A program made the translations under genes and the position numbers. 64,000 nucleotides of DNA from Verrucomicrobiota bacterium (GTDB lineage Bacteria > Verrucomicrobiota > Kiritimatiellia > SS1-B-03-39 > UBA6053), in contig JAFIGC010000002.1 of the NCBI GenBank assembly GCA_020831635.1, positions 1 to 64,000 of the forward strand. Direction: 5' to 3'. Each line of letters starts with the position of its first letter. The first letter of the stretch is position 1. A model generated the notes under the pieces. The model saw only the letters and a list, made by a program, of their open reading frames with translations, was not told the origin of the DNA and made no database searches. Shown here one piece after another: positions 57,359-64,000 of the stretch.

Positions 57359-58258
57359 ATGACCGATCCAAACAAAAACCAAGCATCGAAAGAAAATGAA
57401 GTGGAAATCCTGGTCTTCGGGGAGGTGTTGTACGATTGCTTTCCCGATGGTCGTCGGATTTTGGGGGGCGCCCCCTTTAATGTGGCTTGGGGCTTGCAAG
57501 GTTTTGGTCACGCCCCCCACATGATCAGTGCCGTGGGGGCGGATGCGGACGGCATCGCGGTTCGCTCCCGCATGGAAGCGTGGGGTATGAACACGATTGG
57601 TTTGCAGACGGATGCCGAACACGGCACCGGGATCGTGGAGGTGACGGTGCGGGATGGCGAGCCGACCTACGAAATTTCCGCGCCCCGCGCCTGGGATTTC
57701 ATTCTCGATCCGGGGATTTCGAATCCCGGCATGCTCTATCACGGCACCTTGGCCCTGCGCGGGGAACGCAGTCGGAAAACGTTCGAAGCGCTTCGTTCGA
57801 GGTCGGACGCCCCCCGCTTTTTCGATGTGAATCTCCGTCCGCCCCACACTCCGGTTTCCTTGGTTCGGGATTTGTTGCCGGGGGCGGCCTGGGTGAAAAT
57901 GAATTTGGACGAGTTGGGCGAGGTCGTCGGGGAGGACGGTTTGACCCTGGACGGGTCGGATGCGGTCATTGACGCATTTTTGGCGGAATACGAGGTGGGC
58001 ACGCTTTTGCTCACCGCAGGGGCCCAAGGGGCCAAATTGCGCGGCGCGTATGGGAATGCCACGGTTTCTCCGGCGCCCGCGCCCAAGAAAATAGTGGATA
58101 CCGTGGGGGCGGGAGACGCGTTTTCAGCCGTGACCCTGAGCGGAATCCTGAGAAACCGCGATGCGGGCAAAATCATCGAAGACGCGGCAAAATTTGCCGC
58201 CAAGATCTGCGGACTCCGCGGCGCGACATCTGATGAGGCCGCCTTTTATGTCCTTTAA
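57359..58258 (+). CDS. PfkB-family carbohydrate kinase (fructokinase-like)
   Basis: FGEVLYDCFPDGRRILGGAPFNVAWGL; KIVDTVGAGDAFSAVTLSGIL. Confidence 0.9.
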   Translation: MTDPNKNQASKENEVEILVFGEVLYDCFPDGRRILGGAPFNVAWGLQGFGHAPHMISAVGADADGIAVRSRMEAWGMNTIGLQTDAEHGTGIVEVTVRDGEPTYEISAPRAWDFILDPGISNPGMLYHGTLALRGERSRKTFEALRSRSDAPRFFDVNLRPPHTPVSLVRDLLPGAAWVKMNLDELGEVVGEDGLTLDGSDAVIDAFLAEYEVGTLLLTAGAQGAKLRGAYGNATVSPAPAPKKIVDTVGAGDAFSAVTLSGILRNRDAGKIIEDAAKFAAKICGLRGATSDEAAFYVL

Positions 58259-58260
58259 CG

Positions 58261-58522
58261 GAAAGGGGGAAAGGATAGAAGGAGAGAAGGAGAGAGGTGA
58301 CGAAGTAGAGAAGGAGAGAAGGAGAGAACTGCGACCAAAAGCCTTGTATGAGACCTCATAATCCTAATCGTACTCGTAATCGATTTACTTTGCACGATTA
58401 CGATAATGGGCACGAGTCCCTTTCCTCAAATTCAGACCTCGGTCGGCGGCAGCACTGACCTCTGACCTCTCTACCTCTTTCCTTCTCTCCTTCTTGGCCT
58501 CTCTCCTTCCCTCCTTCTGATG
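58261..58522. repeat. Compound low-complexity element: GA-rich arm (58261-58328), ATTACG-type centre (58358-58415), CT-rich arm (58452-58522)
   Basis: agaaggagagaaggagagaggtgacgaagtagagaagg ... cctaatcgtactcgtaatcg...cgattacgataatgg ... ctctctacctctttccttctctccttcttggcctctctccttccctcc. Confidence 0.85.
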
Positions 58523-58603
58523 CCTTCAGTTTCCTTTTGATTTTTCCCCTCATTTGGGTAGAGGCAGGCACATTCTTTAACCTTTTCACCCCCGAACCCG
58601 CTT

Positions 58604-60019
58604 ATGTCCCAATTTATACACGACGATTTTCTGCTTCAATCGGAGCCCGCCCGCACTTTGTATCATGAATTTGCCAAGGATATGCCCATCCTGGACTATC
58701 ATTGTCATTTGAGTCCCGAGGAAATCGCCTTGGACAAGCGCTGGGAGAATTTGACCCAGGTCTGGTTGGCCGGGGATCATTACAAGTGGCGGGCCATGCG
58801 CACCAACGGCGTGCCGGAATCCCATTGCACGGGTGAGGCGGGCGATTGGGAAAAATTTGAGAAATTCGCCGAAACTTTGGCCGCCTGTTACCGCAATCCG
58901 TTGTTTCATTGGAGTCATCTGGAACTGACACGCTATTTTGGCATCACCGAATTGTTGACCCCCGCGAACGCCCGGAAAATCTACGATCAGGCCAACGAAA
59001 AAATCGCGGGCGCGGATTTCAGCGCCCGGGGTCTGATGCGTCAGTCCAATGTCAAGGCCGTGTGCACCACCGACGATCCGGTGGATGATTTGGGTTGGCA
59101 CCGGAAAATTCGGGAGGATGGTTTTGAAATCAAAGTCCTGCCCGCCTGGCGTCCCGACAAAGCCATGGCCTGCGAAAACCCGAAGGCGTTTTTGAATTAC
59201 ATCCATCAGTTGGCTTTGATCACCGACATGGAAATCAAGGACATGGACAGCCTGTTCTCCGCATTGCGTCAGCGGCATGACTTTTTCCATGCCGAAGGAT
59301 GTCGATTGTCCGACCACGGGATCGAACGCTTTTATGCCGCCGACTACACCGCGAATGAAGTGGAATCCGCTTTGTCCAAACTCTTGAGAGGTGAATCCCT
59401 CAACCAGGTGGAAACGGAAAAATTCAAGTCCCACATGCTGCATGAATTCGGGCTCATGGACCACGAAAAAGGCTGGGTACAACAGTATCACTACGGCGCT
59501 CTGCGAAACAACAACACCCGCTTGTTCACCGCCTTGGGGCCCGACACCGGCTTTGACAGCATCGGGGATTTCACCGTGGGCAAAGATATTTCCAAATTCC
59601 TGGACCGCCTCGACCAAGACAACCGGCTGAGCCCCACCATCCTCTACAATCTCAACCCGCGCGACAACCATCTGCTGGCCAGCATGATCGGAAATTTCCA
59701 GGACGGTTCCCGTCCCGGCAAGATGCAACACGGCAGCGGCTGGTGGTTTTTGGATCAAAAGGATGGCATGGAACGTCAGATCGAAATTTTGTCCCAACTG
59801 GGGCTGCTCAGTCGCTTCGTGGGCATGCTCACCGACAGCCGCAGTTTCCTCAGCTACACCCGCCACGAGTATTTCCGCCGCATTCTCTGCAACATGCTCG
59901 GCAACGACATCGTCAACGGACTGCTGCCCAACGACATTACCTCCATCGGCGCCATGGTGCGCGACATCAGTTTCAACAACGCTGCCAATTACTTCGATTT
60001 TGGCGTCAATCCCGTTTAA
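58604..60019 (+). CDS. uxaC: glucuronate (uronate) isomerase
   Basis: FAKDMPILDYHCHLSPEEIALDKRWENLTQVWLAGDHYKWRAMRTNGV; VCTTDDPVDDLGWH; MLTDSRSFLSYTRHEYFRRILCNMLG. Confidence 0.95.
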   Translation: MSQFIHDDFLLQSEPARTLYHEFAKDMPILDYHCHLSPEEIALDKRWENLTQVWLAGDHYKWRAMRTNGVPESHCTGEAGDWEKFEKFAETLAACYRNPLFHWSHLELTRYFGITELLTPANARKIYDQANEKIAGADFSARGLMRQSNVKAVCTTDDPVDDLGWHRKIREDGFEIKVLPAWRPDKAMACENPKAFLNYIHQLALITDMEIKDMDSLFSALRQRHDFFHAEGCRLSDHGIERFYAADYTANEVESALSKLLRGESLNQVETEKFKSHMLHEFGLMDHEKGWVQQYHYGALRNNNTRLFTALGPDTGFDSIGDFTVGKDISKFLDRLDQDNRLSPTILYNLNPRDNHLLASMIGNFQDGSRPGKMQHGSGWWFLDQKDGMERQIEILSQLGLLSRFVGMLTDSRSFLSYTRHEYFRRILCNMLGNDIVNGLLPNDITSIGAMVRDISFNNAANYFDFGVNPV

Positions 60020-60040
60020 CCTTTCATTCAAAATATCCCC

Positions 60041-61162
60041 ATGTCATCCAAATCCGACCTGATCGCCTCCGTTGCCGCAAAACTGAAATCCACCCCCGCC
60101 GAAGCAGGGGTGTTGATTGGTTTTGACGGTTTCATTGATGAAATCATCCGCCTCGTGGACACCCGGCAGTCCATCAGCGAGTACACCCCCATTCCCACCA
60201 TCGCCGAATTCGGGAAACGCATCTCCGCCGCCGCCGGTTTGAGTTGCAACATTGAAATGGTCCCCGAACAAGTCAAGCTGGGCGGCAATGGCCCCATCAT
60301 GGCCAACAACCTTGTGGAGCAGGGCTATGCGGTCACCTACTGTGGTGCCATCGGCCCGCATGGTGACATCCACCCCGTGTTCGCGGAGTTCGCGGAACGC
60401 TGCGCCGAAGTCATTCCCCTCTGCGGTCCCGGACACACTGACGCGGTCGAATTTGACGACGGCAAGGTCATGCTCGGCAAAATGAACACCCTCCCCGAGG
60501 TCAACTGGCAAAGCCTCTTGGACCAAGTGCCCTTTGACGATCTGGTGGCCAAGCTCAAAGACATTTCCCTGGTCGGTTGCGTGAATTGGACCATGCTGCC
60601 CCTGATGAACAGCATTCTGAGCGGTTTGGGCGAGGCCTTGGCCAAGGCCGGTGCCCGCAAAAAGCTCTTCATCGACCTCACCGATCCCCGCAAACGCAGC
60701 CGCGCCGACATTGCCGAAGTGTTGGCCTTGCTCACGCGTCTGAACGAAGTCGTGGACGTGGTGCTCGGCTTGAATGAAAACGAATCCGTGCAAGTGGCCG
60801 AAGTGTTGTTCGGGGTTCCCGGGGACGATCTCACCACCCGGGCCCAGAAAATCCGCACCCAACTGAAACTTTTCGAGGTGGTCATTCATCCCACCCGCAG
60901 CGCCGCCGTGGCCACCGCCGATGGCGAATGGTTCGTCGAAGGCCCCTATACCCCCAAACCCAAACTCACCACCGGCGCCGGCGACAACTTCAACGCCGGA
61001 TACTGCAATGGCCTGCTCAGCGGACTGAATCCGGCCCAATGCCTGGTCACCGGCGTTTGCAGCTCGGGCTTTTACGTGCGCAACTGCCGCTCCGCCACCC
61101 GCCCTGAACTCATCGAATTCCTGAACACTTGGGCGGATGTCGACGGAGGGGATCTTCCCTGA
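60041..61162 (+). CDS. PfkB-family carbohydrate kinase
   Basis: GGNGPIMANNLVEQGYAVTYCGAIG; LTTGAGDNFNAGYCNGLLSG. Confidence 0.85.
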   Translation: MSSKSDLIASVAAKLKSTPAEAGVLIGFDGFIDEIIRLVDTRQSISEYTPIPTIAEFGKRISAAAGLSCNIEMVPEQVKLGGNGPIMANNLVEQGYAVTYCGAIGPHGDIHPVFAEFAERCAEVIPLCGPGHTDAVEFDDGKVMLGKMNTLPEVNWQSLLDQVPFDDLVAKLKDISLVGCVNWTMLPLMNSILSGLGEALAKAGARKKLFIDLTDPRKRSRADIAEVLALLTRLNEVVDVVLGLNENESVQVAEVLFGVPGDDLTTRAQKIRTQLKLFEVVIHPTRSAAVATADGEWFVEGPYTPKPKLTTGAGDNFNAGYCNGLLSGLNPAQCLVTGVCSSGFYVRNCRSATRPELIEFLNTWADVDGGDLP

Positions 61163-61246
61163 TTTGCACTCCATTCGAGCTTTAACTTGATTCCGGGCGG
61201 GTTTCCCTTCATAGAGAGGAAAACCCCACTGAATTGACCTCCCACC

Positions 61247-62167
61247 ATGCAAGAAACCTTTGATCCCGACAGCGCCGCCGCTTGGCAGGTGCGCCTTTAC
61301 AAAAAATCCATCCCCAAACGGGAGAAACTCCGCCATTTGCAGCGGTATCTATCTCCCGTGGAAGGGCGAACCTGTCTGGACGTGGGCGGAGAAAGCGGGG
61401 TGATCCCCCATTTGCTCCGCCTGAACGGCGGCTCCTGGGTGAGCGTGGATTCGCGGGAAACCTCGGTCGCTTCCATGAAGGCTCTGCTCGGTGAAGATCA
61501 GGTCTATCTCATCGACGGGCCCGAATTGCCTTTTGACGACCTGACCTTTGACACCATCGTGGTCATCAATTATCTGGAGCGCGTTCGCGAGGACGCCCTG
61601 TTTCTGCGCGAGTGTCATCGTTGCCTCAAACCCAAGGGCGAGCTGATCATCAGCGTGCCCCATGTCAAATCGTTCTCCGTGGTGCGGGGACTGCGCAACC
61701 TGTTGGGCCTCTCGAATGAAAAATTTGGACGGGTGCGCGCCGGATACCGCTTGCGGGACGTGTATGAAATCCTCAAAGACGGCTTTGATATCGTCGAAAA
61801 AGAGACCTACGGCGGGTTTTTCGTCGAATTCTTCGAAACCTGGGTGCAGTGGGGCAGCGGGCTGGCCGGGGAGCGGTCCAACCGCCTGGATGACAAAGGT
61901 CACATGGTGGATCAGCAGGAATTGCGGCGCTTCGCCAAGGCCTGTCATTTGCAAAGCTTCTTTTACCCCTTTCAGACGGTCGGCTCTTGGTTGGACGCCC
62001 TGTTTTCATTCACCAAGGACCACCATCTGGTGATCAAATGTCGCCCCCGTCCCTGGAACCAACGCAAATCGGTGAAATTGCGGGACGGACGTTCCATCGC
62101 CGAAGCCGCCATTCAAACGAAAATCGGATCGGCGGCGGAATTGGTGAAACCCTTGCCCGGGAGTTGA
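61247..62167 (+). CDS. class I SAM-dependent methyltransferase
   Basis: RTCLDVGGESGVIPHLLRL; FDTIVVINYLERVREDALFLRECHRCLKPKGELIISVPH. Confidence 0.8.
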   Translation: MQETFDPDSAAAWQVRLYKKSIPKREKLRHLQRYLSPVEGRTCLDVGGESGVIPHLLRLNGGSWVSVDSRETSVASMKALLGEDQVYLIDGPELPFDDLTFDTIVVINYLERVREDALFLRECHRCLKPKGELIISVPHVKSFSVVRGLRNLLGLSNEKFGRVRAGYRLRDVYEILKDGFDIVEKETYGGFFVEFFETWVQWGSGLAGERSNRLDDKGHMVDQQELRRFAKACHLQSFFYPFQTVGSWLDALFSFTKDHHLVIKCRPRPWNQRKSVKLRDGRSIAEAAIQTKIGSAAELVKPLPGS

Positions 62168-62174
62168 CACTCCG

Positions 62175-63632
62175 GTGAAACCCAACATTCTCTTCCTGAT
62201 GGTGGACCAGTTGCGTCCCGACCATGCCGGATTCATGCCGGAAGCGAAATTTGCCACGCCCAACCTCACCGCATTGGGCAAACAGGGGACGGTGTTCACG
62301 AATTGTCAAAGCGTCAATCCCGTATGCATGCCCGCGCGATCCGCACTGCTCACCGGACGCTACACGCACCAAATCGGCACCTTGGCCATGTCGGGGGACA
62401 TGTCCTTCAATTTGCCCACCTTTCCGCGGGCTCTGCAAAAAGCCGGCTATTGGACCGCGCTGGCGGGAAAACTGCACGTCCTGCAACCTTGGCCCTGGGG
62501 CACCCCGCGGGGGCAGGGCTTGCCGCTTTCCGCCATGCACGCGCAAATTCGAAAACTGGGCTTTGACTGGCTATGGGAATCCGCCGGCAAACAATTGGCG
62601 GTGAAAAACCATTGCGACTGGTGCGAACACCTCCAAAACAGGGGGATTTTGGAGGAAGCCCGCGATTTTCTCTCCAATTGCGGTGCCAACCACGATGTGG
62701 CCGACTCCGAATTGGAACACGATGGCAAACCCTGGCCCTTTGACGAAGCCGACCACGTGGACGTGCTCACCGGCGACAAGGCCCTCGAAGCCCTGCGCAC
62801 GCGCCCGGCGGACAAACCCTTTTTTCTCAAGGTCTCCTTTTGTTCCCCCCACAAACCCTTTGACCCGCCTCAACGCCTGTTGGATGCGGAACCCTATGAG
62901 GAAACCGACGATTTCATTCCCGGCCCCTACGGCGAAGCGCTTTCGCCGGACGTAAAGAAGACTCTTTGGCGGCTTCGGCGCGCCTATCGGGCCACCATTC
63001 GGCTCGTGGACGAACAGGTGGGACGAATCGTCGAAGAACTCAAGGCGCAAAACGTCCTCGACAATACCCTGATTGTGTTCACCAGCGATCACGGGGAAAT
63101 GATGGGCGATCACGGGCGGGTGCAGAAGCAGATCTATTTCCGCGAATCGCTGACCGTGCCCACGTTTGTCCTGCCTCCGGGCAGCGTAGGAGAGGGCGGG
63201 GTCCACCAACATCCCGTGGAACTCACCGACCTCACCGCAACCGTTCTCGCCGCCGCCGGATTGTCCCCCGCCGAAGCCCTGTCCGAAAACTGGCCCGCCT
63301 ACCGCGGTATCATTCCCTGCAAATCGCTCTTGCCCGCCTTGCGTGACGACGCCCCCATCCGCGAGTTCAGCTTTTCCGAATCCGGTTATCACTGGCAGTG
63401 CGTGCAGAGCAACACCCGAAAATATGTCCGCATCCCAGATTTCGAGACCCCTGGTGTGTTTCACGAGGAATTTTACGATCTCGTCAACGATCCCTCGGAA
63501 ATCCGGAACATCGCCCAATATCCCGAAGAGCAAAACGCCCTGCGGCGTCACCGGGATCACCTCGACTGGGTCCTCGCCACCACCCCCGCCGCCCAGGACG
63601 GATGGGCGGCATACGGAGCCTGTTCGGAGTAA
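62175..63632 (+). CDS. sulfatase
   Basis: NILFLMVDQLRPDHAGF; formylglycine motif CMPARSALLTGRYTH; TLIVFTSDHGEMMGDHG. Confidence 0.95.
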   Translation: MKPNILFLMVDQLRPDHAGFMPEAKFATPNLTALGKQGTVFTNCQSVNPVCMPARSALLTGRYTHQIGTLAMSGDMSFNLPTFPRALQKAGYWTALAGKLHVLQPWPWGTPRGQGLPLSAMHAQIRKLGFDWLWESAGKQLAVKNHCDWCEHLQNRGILEEARDFLSNCGANHDVADSELEHDGKPWPFDEADHVDVLTGDKALEALRTRPADKPFFLKVSFCSPHKPFDPPQRLLDAEPYEETDDFIPGPYGEALSPDVKKTLWRLRRAYRATIRLVDEQVGRIVEELKAQNVLDNTLIVFTSDHGEMMGDHGRVQKQIYFRESLTVPTFVLPPGSVGEGGVHQHPVELTDLTATVLAAAGLSPAEALSENWPAYRGIIPCKSLLPALRDDAPIREFSFSESGYHWQCVQSNTRKYVRIPDFETPGVFHEEFYDLVNDPSEIRNIAQYPEEQNALRRHRDHLDWVLATTPAAQDGWAAYGACSE

Positions 63633-63636
63633 CGCC

Positions 63637-64000
63637 ATGGCCGTTTCCGACGCTCGGAACCCCAAAAAGAAAAGCTTCCGACCGTCGGAAGTCACCGCCA
63701 TACGCGGTCCGATGCTCACTTTTCGCACCGACCCATGGATGGTTTCGGAGTCGGAGTCGGTGGACTACGAATCGGACGCCCTTGTGGTCATGGAAAACGG
63801 ATTGATCCGCGAGGTCGGCCCGGCGGATCGCATGTTGCCGCAGCTCGAACCCGGCGTGGAGGTGACCCGGTGGAAAGACCATTTGATTCTTCCCGGATTC
63901 ATTGATTGCCATACCCATTTCCCGCAAACTGACATGATTGCCGCGCGGGGGAATGATTTGCTGGACTGGCTGAACCGCTACACCTTTGTGGAAGAGCAGG
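63637..64000 (+). CDS. guaD: guanine deaminase, 3' end beyond window (true start could be 63712)
   Basis: LILPGFIDCHTHFPQTDMIAARGNDLLDWLNRYTFVEEQ, typical of guanine deaminase. Confidence 0.8.
   Translation, partial: MAVSDARNPKKKSFRPSEVTAIRGPMLTFRTDPWMVSESESVDYESDALVVMENGLIREVGPADRMLPQLEPGVEVTRWKDHLILPGFIDCHTHFPQTDMIAARGNDLLDWLNRYTFVEEQ
63645..63690. repeat. Double-palindrome element copy C (TTCCGACGCTCGGAA - 16 bp - TTCCGACCGTCGGAA)
   Basis: Same 15-16-15 layout as copies A and B; overlaps the first codons of the 63637 ORF. Confidence 0.9.

Overview
The window is a bacterial chromosome segment. Its gene content (exosortase, GldFG-like ABC operon, many sulfatase and glycoside hydrolase genes) suggests a Verrucomicrobiota/Puniceicoccales-like organism; that assignment is inference. 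The housekeeping part carries lipA, a GT2, an Nfu-type Fe-S protein, ppsR, a gliding-type ABC operon, prmA, a TonB receptor, birA, recO, LptE- and BamD-like genes, ilvC, tatD, a TPR/exosortase operon, polX, sugar kinases, uxaC and guanine deaminase (cut by the window end). Carbohydrate-active genes include GH42-, GH3-, GH78-, GH10- and GH123-like enzymes and two sulfatases. The region from about 42.5 to 55.2 kb is accessory. It holds a rhamnosidase/ABC sugar importer/sulfatase/xylanase locus, several gene remnants (a GH95/ABC-exporter chimera, a truncated metallophosphoesterase, a truncated SGNH esterase, a possible LacI fragment) and dense intergenic repeats, and it ends at a tRNA-Thr. The observations I find most interesting are: (1) a precise 15-16-15 bp double-palindrome element (TTCCGAnnnTCGGAA x2) in three intergenic sites; (2) a 270-bp compound hairpin element bounded by 48-bp inverted repeats with compensatory changes; (3) an ATTACG-hexamer intergenic repeat family, two copies of which flank a sulfatase in inverted orientation; (4) a translationally coupled TPR-exosortase-AKR-DUF493 operon; (5) a pseudogene chimera with a definable junction. 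All calls come from reading the sequence and the supplied ORFs; no searches were run.
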